Assembly (NCBI GenBank): GCA_030512335.1
Contig: JAULSU010000004.1
Coordinates: 434,001-498,000 of the forward strand
Direction of reading: 5' to 3'
DNA: 64,000 nucleotides
Origin: Immersiella caudata
Lineage: Eukaryota; Ascomycota; Sordariomycetes; Sordariales; Lasiosphaeriaceae
Shown: positions 10,125-22,349 of the stretch, piece by piece
How positions within the stretch are numbered: the stretch's first letter is position 1
How the letters are laid out: each line of letters starts with the position of its first letter
Notes under the pieces: model-generated
Seen by the model: only the letters and a program-made list of their open reading frames with translations
The model's database searches: none
What the model was told of the DNA's origin: nothing
Program-made: the position numbers and the translations under genes

Positions 10125-11131
10125 ATCGCCGGACGGGAAACGTGGAAAGCGAGATGGGATGGATGTACATATTGATAGTGGGGTGAATAGACTATCTTCG
10201 GATTTTTGTGGTACCAACGTCATCCGTATGCTTCTGCCAGGTAATGTGCCAAAAGGGGTCGTTCCTGCGCTGAGTCTGTTCCGTTGAACTGAGCGCAACG
10301 ACACCGGTGAGCCAAGGCGCTTCCAGCAAGTAACGGAGCGCAGCATGTGACAACTAGAATGACACCCTCTCTAATACCTTCCGATGAGCAAAATGCCCGG
10401 CTCGAGATACTCGGAAAGCCGACATATGCGGAACATCTTGCAGGTGGCGAGACAAAACGGAGTAACAGTCTCTCCGGGCGACTGGCGGCCGCCGAGACAG
10501 ATGTTCCCTCTCCAGGAGAGCAGATTGTCAACGGCCCGAGCCTCATCGACACGACTCCCAACCCCGCAGATGCAAGAGACGGACCGGACAGGCGACGCAG
10601 CATGATCAGGCGTGTCCATATCATGCAAGTAAGGCATGCAGAGCTGGGTTTGGGGGAGCGCAATTGGAGACACGAGACGGATTTGGAGTCAGTCACGGGA
10701 GTAGAGTGCATTACCCCGAAACTGTCATCAGATCACTCATCACACGTGGCGGATAAATATCCGGGGGGCAGAGGCGACTATGTGATATAAACTCGACTCC
10801 GCCAGCTACTTCGTAACTATGTAAGGTAGGTCAAATCTGACAAAATCCATCGATATCCTCAACGCAACGAGCCACAACACGCAGAAACCATCGGTCAAAC
10901 AACAGCAAAATACCAGGCCTGAGAATGCAACGGTACACGACATCATGAGAACGAACGCAAACTACAACGCAAGTAAGCTCTCTTCCTCGACAGCGCGTCT
11001 TCTAGAAGAAATGTCGAATATGACGATAGATATGCATGCGAGCAACGGTCATGGTCTAGTAAGCGGAACCAGTTGGTGGAAAGATGCGTGCGTATGTACG
11101 GTCGGCTGCTGTATATGCTTGGGAAGCCCCT
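10125..11131. other. Intergenic region between convergent NDUFA12 and NNT
   Basis: No supported gene. Overlapping frames of 147 codons (+, 10347-10790) and 163 codons (-, 10220-10711) have no motif, no signal peptide and no plausible introns; both look like chance frames. Confidence 0.55.
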
Positions 11132-14100
11132 CTATGTCTTGAGTCGAGATTCGATCGCAGCTTTGATGGCTATTCTCTTGCATTAGCCTGCATTCAGGGG
11201 TGTGTTGTTGTGGGTAACTCACCTTCGGTCGTCATGCGAGCATCTCCAAACAGCATTCTAGTTCCGGGCATGTAGAACATTGGGTTCGGGACATCGGCTA
11301 TCTCGCGTTAGCATCAGGCCTCAAGGGAGTCCGTGTTCGACTTACCATAACCGCTCGCCATGCCGCGCTTCATCACAACAACTTGCTTACTCCTCCAAGC
11401 GTGCAGAACTGGCATTCCGGCAATCGGACTTCCTGGCTCCAGGGCAATAGGGTTCACCGTATCGTTCGCACCAATCACAAGAGTCACATCTGTCTCGCCA
11501 AAGTCGTCGTTGATCTCGTCCATCTCCAGCACGATGTCGTATGGCACACTGGCCTCAGCGAGCAGCACGTTGCACTGTCCAGGCATGCGGCCAGCCACGG
11601 GGTGAATGGCAAAGCGGACCTTGATGCCCTTGGAACGAAGCATCTGCGTGATGTCCGATATCGCGTACTGCGCTTTCGCGACAGCCATACCGTATCCGAC
11701 AACGATGATGACCGATTCGGCGTTCGTCAAAGCCTCAGCCGTGTCCTCCACGTTGGTTTGCGTCACTGTGCCTTCGATCTTGTATTCTGATTGCGTTGGT
11801 GCAGCTATTCCGCCGAAGAGAACGTTCGTGAGAGAGCGATTCATAGCAACGCACATAATGTATGAGAGAATGGAACCGGAGACACCAATCAACGCACCCA
11901 CGGTCGTCAAGAGAGGATTGTCGAGCATGAAGCCTTCCGCAACGAGAGCGAATCCGCTGTACGCGTTCAAGACGGTGATGACGACGGGCATGTCCGCACC
12001 TCCGATGGCGGCTGTGGTGGTGAAGCCCTTGATGAAGGAGAGAACGGTATTGGCAGCAAGGGCTCCGGCAGCGATGAGAGGAGCGCCAGGGGCCATCGTA
12101 ACGAAGGCGCCCATGGTAGCAACGTTGGTAGCCAAGAGAGTCGAGTTGACAGCATGGCGGGCGGGAAGATAAAGGGGTTTCGACGACATCTTTCCGGCAA
12201 GCTTGAGGAAAGCAACGATCGAGCCGGTAAAAGTGATGCCACCAACCAACACACCCAAGTAGGCCGAGACCAAGTGCAACGTCGACACATGGTCGATGTC
12301 AGCCATAACGCTGCCGATACTCGTCAGAACGGCAGCAAGACCGACGACGGAGTGCAGCGCGGCTACGGTTTGGGGAAGATCGGTGGGGGTGATGCGCTTG
12401 CCGATCAAGAAACCCGCAAGACCTCCGATCGTCGCGAGGGCGCCGAACTGGACCAAAACTTCGGGAGGGAAACCAACGGCGAGGAGAGACGCGAGCACGC
12501 CAGATCCGACACCCAACATGCCCAGCATATTACCCATGCGAGCGGTCGCCTGGCTAGCCAGTCCGGAAAGCGAGGTAATGCAAAGAACTGAGCTGACCAT
12601 GTACCCAGCTTGGACCAAGCCAGCCGCGCCCGTCGAAGCAGCCGCGATGAAGCCTCCGCCAAAGACGAGTCCCGGCACAGCATAGAGCCAGGGGAACTCA
12701 GGGGGGTCCGTAGGCCGTCTGAACATGTCGAGCATGCGTTTGGTAATGACGAAGCCACCAGCGACGTTGACGAAGGCAAGCAGAACCGACGCGGCACCGA
12801 AGGCCTGAGGGATCGTCTCGGGGAAATAACCGCCGCCCAAGATGAAGAGACCACCAACGCCAACCATTCCAGAGATTGCATTGGTGACGCTCATAAGTGG
12901 CGAGTGCAGAGCGGGCGAAACACCCCACACGACGCGGTAGCCGATGAGCGAAGCGAGCGCGAATGTGAAGGCATTGCCCATAAAAAGAGGCCCAGTAAAC
13001 TTTCCGAGAGCGAGAGCTGTGCCCATGCCGCCAGTGACCATCGCAACCTCCCGAGAGGTCTTCTGGAACGGTGTCAGAGCAACGACCTCCGCTTCCACGG
13101 CGGCCGGCTTCGCGGCTGGGGCAGGAGGAGGAACCGGGCGGGGTGCTGGAGGAAGGATTTCGCCTTTCTGAGTGACAATAGCACCCCGAACAACCTCGTC
13201 CGTCAGGTCAACCCCAAATTCCTTCTCTTTGGGAGCCATTGACAAGAGGAACTTGGTGATGTTGTTGGAGTACAGAGTCGAGGATTGCGTGGGGAGCCGA
13301 GAAGGAAAGTCAGTGTATCCTGAAGCCGAATTAGCAAGCGCTGCGTCTCTCAGAGTTAGGCCACTTACCAATGACTTTGACGTCCTTGTGGGTTACCAAC
13401 TGGCCAGGTACGGTCTTTTCGCAGTTACCACCAGCTTCGGCAGCGAGATCAACAATAACCGATCCAGGCTTCATAGCCTCCACCATAGAAGTGGTGATCA
13501 GCTTGGGCGCAGGCTTTCCAGGGATCAAAGCCGTGGTGATGATGATATCGACCTCTTGAGCCTGCTCGTAGAAGAGCTTCATCTCGGCCTCAATGAACTC
13601 CTTGGACATCTCCTTGGCATAGCCACCAGCACCAGAGCCGTCCTCCTCAAGCTCGACCTCAATGAACTCGGCGCCGAGCGATTGAACCTGCTCGCGAGCA
13701 GCAGAACGAGTGTCAAAGCCACGCACAATCGCTCCGAGTCTCCTCGCAGTTGCAATTGCGCTCAAACCAGCCACACCAGCTCCGATAACCAAGACCTTGC
13801 ACGGTGGGATCTTCCCCGCAGCCGTGACCTGACCCGTGAGAAAGCGCCCAAAGTTGTTCGACGCCTCCAAAACAGCTTTGTAGCCAGCAATGTTGGCCAT
13901 GCTGCTCAGAGCGTCAAAAACCTGAGCTCTGGAGATTCGAGGGATCAAGTCCATGGCAAAAGTCGTCGCCTTGCGAGCTGCGAGCTTCTCCACCAACTCC
14001 TTGTTCTGCGCTGGCTGCAAGAAGCTGATAATTGTCTGCCCTTCCTTGGCCGACTCCGCCTCAGCGAGGCTCGGTCCTCGCACCTTGAGCACAATGTCTG

Positions 14101-14583
14101 CCTGTCCCCAGACAGGCGCCGCAGAGTCGACCAGTGTCGCGCCGGCTTGCTCATAAGCTTCATCATGGAACTCGGCCAGAGCGCCAGCACCTTTTTCAAC
14201 GAGCACCTTGCTGTAGCCCTTCTTAAGCAGCAACGCCACATTCTGCGGTGTCAAGGCGACACGGCGTTCGTTAGGGTACGTCTCACGCGGCACGCCAACA
14301 GTCAACTGCGTATAAGGCGTGGTAGGGGGCAAGATGACTGTGGAGTAGGCAGCCACGGTAGAGCCCCGGGTTGGCGGCGGCGGCGGCGGGGTGGTGGAGA
14401 GCACCGAGGCATAACGGACAAGCTGCAGCGACGGTGCCTTGGGGACAACGGCGAGCGCCAGCGAGGACGGGGCGGGCCGCGTCTCGCGGTGGAGCGTGGT
14501 ATGCCATGCTCGTTGACACTGACTAGCTGCTGCGGGTCCAGCAATGCGGGAGCGGATAGGGATAGCGTCTGTGGAGACTTCAT
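11132..14583 (-). CDS. NNT: Proton-translocating NAD(P)+ transhydrogenase, mitochondrial
   Basis: Five exons are proposed: 14524-14583, 13369-14422, 11346-13319, 11223-11297 and 11132-11169, 1066 residues. The enzyme couples hydride transfer from NADH to NADP+ to proton flow across the inner membrane. Domain I (NAD binding) has VGVPRETYPNERRVALTP, a GxGxxG-type VLVIGAGVAGLSAI and the domain end QLVTHKDVKVIG. Domain II is a long series of membrane helices (e.g. FVTMAPGAPLIAAGALAAN). Domain III (NADPH) has VVGYGMAVAKAQYAI and VVMKRGMASGYADVPNPMFY, reached only by splicing the two small 3' exons, which end AIKAAIESRLKT. The first exon (ATG at 14583, intron with a GTCAGT donor) is the least certain part; the frame just before domain I reads like a mitochondrial presequence and lacks its own ATG. 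Confidence 0.93.
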
Positions 14584-16283
14584 ATTAGGTTCGACGGCGC
14601 CAATTGAGAAATGACAAATCTAGGGACCCGCGTAGCAACGGCTCCGGCAGGGCGGGCCCCGCTCGCTGCCCATCCGCCACAAACGTCAATGGAGGCGAAG
14701 GGAGGAAGTCGAGCTCACCTAGCACGCGAGCTACCGTCCGACAGGCGACGCGCTCGGCGGGGCGCCCCGAGGAGGTATTTTTGGCCAGCGCGGGCCGGAG
14801 GAAGGACCGCGACGATATCATGGCTGGCGGCGAGTTGCGCTGTCACGGCAGGCAAGACGGGGCGTGATCATCGGTTCACCTGTCGCTCACATGCGGTTCG
14901 CGCGAGAGGTGGTCCACCAGCAATGGGCAAGAATGGTAGATTGGGGTGTTGAAGAAGGGAGAAAACAACCCACAAGCAACACAGGGTCGGGTAAAATGAG
15001 GAGAAACGGGTTTGGTGTGTTGGCCGTCCAGGTTCCTCTGTGCCGCCGCGCCTGCGCTGCCTACATCTGGTGGCTTCGTTCAACGTGCCCGGTGGACGCC
15101 TTCGAAGCCTACCCCCCCGGCCATACATGTGTGGGAGGGAGGGGTCCACGGGAGGCTTGGCCCTTGGCCCTTGTGCTACCCCGCCTTTTGACGCGATCCA
15201 CGGTGCAGACCCCCAGAAACCGTTTGGCGCCAAAATATCCGGGCGCGGCAGCGGGCTGGGCGATTTTTCTCGCAACAAAAAATCGCCGTGGATCACTAGC
15301 CTGCCGCGGGCGCGGGACGGCAGGCATGTGGTGGGGTTGGAGCTGCTGTCGAAAGGTGTGAGTTGCCTGCCACGGTGAGGAGTTTGCCTTGGAATTTTCC
15401 TAGGAGTGTCTCATCTCGTGCGGGGGTAAAATGCGGGGAGTTGCAGGCTCCAGGGTGCAGCTTGCTCGAGTTCCGATGTCACTCCCATCAGTCCGACCAT
15501 TTTATCCAGTGCAGTGCACGACAAAAGCCACGGCAGTGCACATGGTCATCGTCTCGGCTGTTGTGCAACGCTGTGTGCCTTGTCACAAGGCCGTTGTGAC
15601 GATGCTTCAGTTCTCACCCTCCGATGTTTCGCGGCCGCATCTTCAGCGATGCAATACATGGCACCCAAATGCTGGGTGGTATCAGAGTGCTCGATTTCAT
15701 TGTCGAACATTGGATAATGTACTCGGGCCTTCTAATTATAGGGTGCAGTCCATCGTCAAACATCATCTCACCCGGATGCGACTTTCCAGGAGTGAGGGGC
15801 ACTCAGACCCTGGCCATCCCAACATGGAAGGGTCTCACCTGTCAAATGCTGATATGTCCAGGCCAGAGACAAGCATTTCCGCCACAGAGTCAAAGTTAAT
15901 CTCGAGTACTGTAACCTTATCTTCAAACTTGAAGTTTGAATGAGCTGCTGGGATACTGCCTGGTTGCGATCGGCGAAGAAACCCAAGCTAAGGACTGCCC
16001 CCTGAAAGATTGGTGCCAGGCCTTGGCGTATTGCCCGTTCAGGAAGCCATGGAGAGCACGCCAAAAGTTGCCAACATGATTGGAGCTTGACGCTTGGCTC
16101 TTGTAAACACTCAAACCAACCCAGCGCTTCACGTCTCCTTCATGACACACATAGACCAATCTCTTCGAGTTCATAATTTTACTTCTTTATTTGCTAGGCG
16201 GGCCAACATCACCTGTCAAGGCGGGCTCTTCGCCTGGGTATCATTAGTTATAATTTTTAAAATCCCCTTTCCCCAAACCGCCG
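14584..16283. other. Intergenic region
   Basis: Nothing supportable. Frames at 14868-15296 (-) and 15431-15943 (+) are unremarkable and lack conserved residues. It holds the 5' flank of NNT and the 3' flank of the membrane-anchored orphan gene. Confidence 0.55.
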
Positions 16284-17408
16284 TCATAACTCCATGCCCA
16301 TGTGCTGATTAAAAATATTACCACCCTCTACTATGTTCGAGTCTCCCGGCCCGCCGGTGCCGACGTATCCTTGCATCGTCCGGCAGTCGAGATAGTTGTT
16401 CTCGATAAATGGTGTCGCCACTTGCACACCGTAGACCGCAGTCCACTCTTTTTCTGTTCCCTCGTAGGGGAATGCATTCGCCCTTATCCTTCCCAGGACT
16501 GGGGCCGGGGCGAACTCGCCGACCGACATGGTCGTATTGAACCATCGGATCATGTTGTCACATGACGACGAGCTCGCAAACGTAGGTTGGTTGGTGATGT
16601 TCTTAAAAAGTTCCAAAGGGTAGGGGTTGAGGCTAAGGTCCTTCAGTCGAGACATCTCTACCTCGATGAACTCTGAGGAGCTTATGCTCTTGCCCTTAAA
16701 GAAGGTGTTGCCGTTTGGCAACGCGCGATAAGCATCGCAAGGGGGGTCCCATTCGGCAGGAGTGACGATAGTGCCGTAGTCTCGTGAGCCCTGGACAGCG
16801 ATGTCATGGCTTGCCGTGAGCAACTGTGCAGGCGCCCATCGAAAGGAAGAATATCCGTCGCCGAGCAGGTCCAAGAAGGGGAACTCAAACCCGACACGCT
16901 TCAAGAACAGTCAGCTTATGGATGCACACAGGGTTCATCCAAAGGAGCTTACCGAAAAGTCGTCGATGGTGATCCCGTACGCCCGAAACTGGATATCGTG
17001 GTCATGGGCAGCCTGCACCATGACCGGATACATGCCCTCGGGGAAGTCTGGGAGCAGTGCACGGTAGGCCCGTTCGAGGATGCCGTACTGCGGAGGGATC
17101 AAGCGCCGCGCTGTCTCCAACGAGATGGGGATGATCGCCAGTGTCGCATTGAGCACACCCGTAGCATTGTTCGGAAACAGTTCTGCTAGAGGATTTGGCT
17201 GGGCGTGCGACACACAGAGTTCGAGCTCCGGCGTGGTCTTGCCTTGGTTGAGAATGGCTGAGGAGATGACAAGCAGGACGACGGCGATGATGTAGAAGGG
17301 GGAGAGTTGGAAGGGCATCTTGTGCCACCGTTTCTGGCTCGCAGACGCCCAACGAGTGCCCAACTCCGTAGCGGTGACCGACGGGAAGCGCGGTATCCTG
17401 AAAGGCAT
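16284..17408 (-). CDS. Membrane-anchored protein, possibly acetoacetate-decarboxylase-like
   Basis: Two exons, 16953-17408 and 16284-16898, join over a 54-nt GTAAGC...AAG intron in phase 0, giving 356 residues from the ATG at 17408 (an internal ATG at 17318 is the alternative). A basic N-terminal tail precedes one transmembrane segment at about residues 38-54. The remainder is soluble, with several N-x-T/S sites, suggesting a lumenal or extracellular domain. The block with RRLIPPQYGILERAYRAL, DFPEGMYPVMV and RAYGITIDDFS recalls the acetoacetate decarboxylase beta-barrel superfamily, but I cannot confirm this and see no clear Schiff-base Lys context. The spliced junction FSRVGFEFPFLDLLGDG reads smoothly. 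Treat as an orphan of unknown function. Confidence 0.75.
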
Positions 17409-20313
17409 GTCGGGCGACGGAAAAGGGGGTTGGAGGGAGGAGAGCGGACTCAAAGGAATCCGCCAGCCGCCACACCTGGTCAAGGTGACTGAAGGGAAGC
17501 GAAGTAAACTAGAGGGATGACAGACATAGATAAAATGTCAGGAGAAGAGAAGAGAGAAAAAAAGACAAAAACGACGAGATCGGGCACGGTGTGGCCCGCA
17601 AACCTTTTTGACCGACCGACCGCCCGTGAGGTTGCTGCGACGGGCAGCCAGACGAGCTTTGTTCGGGATCTGTAACATCTGTGACAGTCGGATGGGTCAA
17701 GGGTTTCCAAACGGCTGTGAGGCTTGCCGGCAGTCTAGTGGCGTCCTGAGTTTCGGATTGGCTGGCGCGAGGCCGACTTCCTTGTTGTGGCCCGAGCTTC
17801 ACGGAGCAGAGGGGTCGTGGGGGACAGGGTGATGCGGGACGTGCTGCCAGCCAGGGGAAAGGGGGGAACCTGTCGACGGGTGGCAGGCGGCCCGCGGGCG
17901 GGAGAAAGCAACTGCCAGAACGCCAGATCAGCGTTCTCCTGCGAGGCTCGAAATGACGCCGCCGGAACGTCCAGCTTCCTAACGCGCGAGGCGAACTAGC
18001 CGTGCGGGTCCCGGCTAGAAACAAAGAAGGAGTGGAGCGTCGAGGCGGGATTATTGGGGCAGAAACCCACTGCTCCGGCTCTAGGCGCCATCCCAATGGG
18101 ATCCCAATGGACTAGAGGCGCGGAACACCGTCTTGCCGGCATCCTTGGTTCCTTGGGCCGCCCGAACCCCTCTGCGTTTGCATCGGGAGGGCCACACCAA
18201 CACCCGCCATTCCCTTTATCGTCGCCCGTCATTTCGCTGTCATTCGCACGGGAGTCGTAGCCAGCCGAGCCAGCGTCACGCGCCGGCTCGCTTTGTTCGT
18301 TTGGTTGGCAAGTGGCCCGGAATTTCACCGGCCGGAAGTTGAGCGTTCCGGTGCACGAGTCGCAACGACTTGCCCATCTCGGGAGTTCGCCCACGCGAGG
18401 GGTCTCAATCGGGGGATTCCAAGGCTGGTGATCTCCGCCGCCGACCTTCCGAATCAGAAATGTTTCCTCTTCCCTGTGGGATCTGGTGTTTATTGCCACG
18501 AGGTCGGCGTCCTGCGTACCTAGTGAGGGTTCGGGGCATCCTAGAGAGCGATCATTAATCAGTCGTCGCATTCAGCTGTGGAGCTGAAGTCCCGAGAAAA
18601 AAGATACGTTCTGATTGAGCGCCTCTTGCCACGATCACAGTCCCTGCGACATCCTCGCAGAGGCGTCTGTGAGCGCTGCTCCCGCGACAAGCTGACCTGA
18701 CGCAAGCTCCTTGCCGCGGCGCCAGGCGACATTCGGCACGACGCCCGGATTTGTGGGCATTTTGCGTGCCTAGGCGCCACCGGAAGTTTTTCAGCCTTCG
18801 GGATGCAGCTGCTGCCTCTCCGGACCGCATCCGCCATTAAGGCTGCCGTCCGCCATCCGCCCATTCTTCGCGACCCGATCGACCGCGTGACGCGTGCGCG
18901 CACGAAAGGAGCTCATCCGAGATCAGGTCTTCGCGGGAACCAGGAGTGTTGCGAGCCTGGGCGCCCGAGGCGATTACCCGTTGGGCTTTTGGTGGGTGTT
19001 CCAGAAGATGTGTTGGAAACGTTTCAGGCGCCTTCCAAGCTGCAGTTGGATGTCCCAGTAGCCCCACCTCGATGCGCCCTGCCCTCGCTGCTGATTGGGC
19101 AGTCGACACACATTTCTCCTGCACTGCTACCAGCGAGAGGCACGTCCATCTCATCCATCTAGCCACTGCCGTCATCCCACCGTCGTCCGTCCTCCCGATG
19201 TGTTGGAGAACGAACAGCAGTCATCCACCAAGCGCAATGCGTCATAGCTCCTCTCGTGTGGTCTCGGAAGATGGAGTCAAGGTCTGTTAGAGCCGAATCA
19301 AGAACCATAGGGCTGAACTGTTTCGAGAAGAACTTCGAAGGGCCTCATCGAATCACCACCAAATGAATGACTCAGCAACCAGCAGCACCACCGCCACCAC
19401 CACAGCAGACTGCGCACGCTGATTGACCCCGGCCAAGACATGGCGGAGGAAGGAGGTTATGTGTGTGCGTAAACCTCTTGTGGTAACTTCTGCCTTTCCA
19501 TCATATCTGCCTCGCCGTGCCTGGCCAAGTGGGCCATCTGCCCGGAGTCTCTCTCACCCATATGCCCTCCGATCCATGGCCGAGAAAAGAGCGAAAGTCC
19601 ATCTTTCGACGTCATTTCAGGCCGGGAGCTTGCCAAGTCCCAACATGACATCCAGTCTGTCGGGAGGGGGTCCCAGCTGGCCGGTCACCATCCTCCATTT
19701 TGCCCATATCGTGAGTGGTCTTACTCACAGCTCAACGGGTACCCGGAACTCCACGAGCTGCGCCGTGGTTCACCCGTATTGTCCCCGTCGTCGCCAGGCG
19801 ATCTGCAACTTGAGCAATTCCTCTATAAACATGGATTAATCCCGCGCCTGCGAGAACGGACTAGTGTCTGCAGGCCTTCGCAGGTACAGCTTATTAATTT
19901 CTTGCCTAACCCAATCACCTCTCTTGAGTCTTCCATCAGTCCCTTGGCGGCCGCTGAGTCTGACGCCTTGTTGGGCAAATTATCCCTACCTCGGCCGGGA
20001 ACCACCCCCCCGGCTTGAGCCTCCTTTTCGGTCGCCGGAGTCACAACACCATCGTCGCCAGGAGAGATGTTCGTCCGACTCTCGACGGCAACTACTACAA
20101 GAGAATACAAGATACAATTATACCACATGCACGTGAGAAAGCTCACTACTGATTGCTCAACCACCGCGATATACTTTACTACACTACCCCTGATTTTTCC
20201 CACAGCCCTCGCCCTGGCTTGGCTCGACGTTCCAGCAACAGCCCGACAGCCTTTGAGTTGGAATCACTGATTCTGCGACCCTTTGCATATTTTCTTTTCA
20301 CGAACCTCTGAGA
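17409..20313. other. Gene-poor region of about 2.9 kb
   Basis: Many overlapping short frames on both strands but none with conserved motifs, signal peptides or paired splice sites. A frame of 195 codons (-, 17509-18096) has low-complexity Arg/Pro/Ser composition as expected from chance translation of GC-rich DNA. The right end is the promoter of the bZIP gene; TATAAAC occurs near 19822. Confidence 0.5.
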
Positions 20314-22165
20314 ATGCCGGGCTCAGAAAACGAGATTGACGATGTAGAATTGGCGGTAAAAACCCTTCCTCTCCCCTTTATTTTTTCTTTGCCTCTGCTC
20401 CACTTTGTTTCCCCCTTTTCTTGTGTTCCCTTTTGCTTTGTCAGCGCTTTGTTTGAAAAGCACACGCAACGACCACAATGCTGATACCAAACTCTAGCAA
20501 CGTCGAGAGCGTGGCCGCCTCGCCCAGCGCGCCTTTCGCCGGCGGCAGATCGATACGATCCGCGAGCTGCGAGAGGAGAACCAAGCGCTGCGTGACGCCA
20601 TCGATGAGATCTCGCGAGCGGCGGCCGCCGGTCCAGCGCACACGCACAACCGCCAGTCCCAGCTGCAGGCTGCCATCCAGAATGCATTCCGCGTTGCGGG
20701 TCTTGACGCCTCCCTCACCCGGTCTCTTACCGACCCGGGCGAGGACGACGATAGTGACCCGCCGCCAGGCACGCCTGGGTTCCCGCAGCCGCAACATCAC
20801 CGGCAGGGGCTGCTCGAGGGCGGAACCATCGATCCCAACCTCGACTTCATGTCCCTCGGGGCGCCGCTGCTACCGACGACCGCCGCCGCGACGACAAGCG
20901 CCAACATCTACTCGCAGCTCGCCGCCCCAACGTCCCCTCTCTACCCTCACCAGACGCCCAGCGAGGCGAGCAGCGGCGGACGCATGTCTCCGCGGTTCTC
21001 CTACGGGCTCTGGTTCGAGCCGGACCGTGCCATTCGCATCGTCCATCCTCCGCATGATATCGTGCCGTACATCGGCGAGAGTATGCGCTCGCTAGCTGGA
21101 ACCATCTTTTGGACTGGTATGGGTTTTTCCCTCGGCGCGTTCAAGACTCTCTTGACGGCGCGCTACCGCGGCGTGGTTTTGGACGACCTGCCCGGCGTTT
21201 CCTCTCCTGATCACTTTGACCCTGTTGCTCGTGATGACCCCGCTATGTATACGTATGCCAATGATGACACGGATGATACCCTCTCTCTTAGCGTATTCCG
21301 ACACGCCCAGCCCAAGCGACGCCAGCCCCTACTCCACCAGCACCCTCCCAGCAGAATAGTCGTAGTCGGCGGACCCGACGACGAAGTCCTCGACCAGCCG
21401 CACGAGGACGAGCTACTAGACGACGACAATACCTACCTGCCCTCCTCCCTTCACGCAGCAGCAGCAGCAGCAGCAGAATATGCCGGCGCCGCAGCAGAAT
21501 TCGCCGCAGGCACCACTACCACTGATAGACTTGAACCCCACGCTAACCAACCCTTCTCCGCCGTTTGCGACAACCAAACACCCTCGCAACGCCAGAGCCC
21601 ACAGTCGCAGCCCTCACAATCTCCCCAGCCCCCTCCCCTGACCCCCTCCAAGAAACACAAGCGCTACCACCGCCGTGTCCAACGCGCCTCCCGCATCATC
21701 CAGCGCATGTTCAGCCCCACGATCCGCGGCTCCTCAGAGAAGACAGTCTACGACATCATCCACGCGCGCTTCACCTGGCGCACCAAGGGTTGGATCGCCG
21801 GCGACCATCCGGGGCGCGATCCGGAGGGACCCATGAGGCTTTTTTCGGCGCTCCTGCGCGAGCCGGACCATCCCGCGGCGTATGGCGAGGCGCACTTGTG
21901 GATGACGCCGGTGGAGATAGAGGGGTATCTGAGCCAACGGTTGAGGATGACGCCGGCGGGGTGGGTGGTGTGGAAGGAGGCGATTGCGGGGAGGGGGGAC
22001 ACCCGGAGGATTCAGATGCTGAATAGGTTGGTGGATTTGTTTGTGCTGAATGTTATGTGCTTTGGGGATGGTCCAAGGTGGAGGACGGATTGGGTGGCGA
22101 AGTGGACGGAGCAGTGGATTGAGGAGGTTGCGGTGGGACCGGCGGGGGTTGGGCTTTGGTTTTAA
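20314..22165 (+). CDS. bZIP transcription factor with DUF3425-type C terminus
   Basis: Exon 1 (20314-20355) encodes 14 acidic residues; a 142-nt intron with a CTGAT branch site ends at 20497; exon 2 runs to 22165, giving 569 residues. The basic region starts right after the junction: RRERGRLAQRAFRRRQ, residues 16-31. It is followed by a short zipper (hydrophobic positions I35, L38, L45, I49, I52, with Asn42 at an a position). Position 20, normally the invariant Asn of the N-x7-R signature, is Gly; Arg28 is kept. The middle is low-complexity (poly-Ala from CAG/CAGCAG repeats, Pro/Gln/Ser runs, a basic KKHKRYHRR patch). The last 140 residues (YDIIHARFTW, HLWMTPVEIEGYLSQRL, LVDLFVLNVMCFGDGPRW) fit the DUF3425 domain common in fungal bZIP proteins. 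Nuclear regulator; targets unknown. Confidence 0.85.
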
Positions 22166-22226
22166 TTGAGGCTGGAAACTGTTTGAGCAAGTAATGAATG
22201 CATGAGATGGATGATAGGTTTTCTTT

Positions 22227-22240
22227 GGGGGGGGGGGGGG
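22227..22240. repeat. G14 homopolymer
   Basis: Fourteen consecutive G just 3' of the bZIP stop codon, in the short gap before the convergent GH5 gene. Confidence 0.9.
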
Positions 22241-22349
22241 TTAAATGGCGTTTGGAGGACTTGAGGATATGATGGAACGGTGCATGGCATGGCATATGAA
22301 GCGTTTGATGGCTTTTTTTCAAGTTGAAACGGAGACTAGACTCCGTTTG

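Noticed and set aside
10347..10790. 147-codon open frame on the + strand
   Set aside because: No motif, overlapped by a frame on the other strand; lies between two convergent genes.
13172..14614. 480-codon open frame on the + strand
   Set aside because: It is antisense to the NNT coding exons, whose protein motifs are clear; composition is Arg/Ser/His-rich as expected for a shadow frame.
17509..18096. 195-codon open frame on the - strand
   Set aside because: Arg/Pro/Ser-rich with no conserved feature; likely chance.
20356..20497. Additional small exon within the first bZIP intron (acceptor near 20443)
   Set aside because: The single 142-nt intron has a good branch site and joins in phase to the basic region; an added exon would break the frame.
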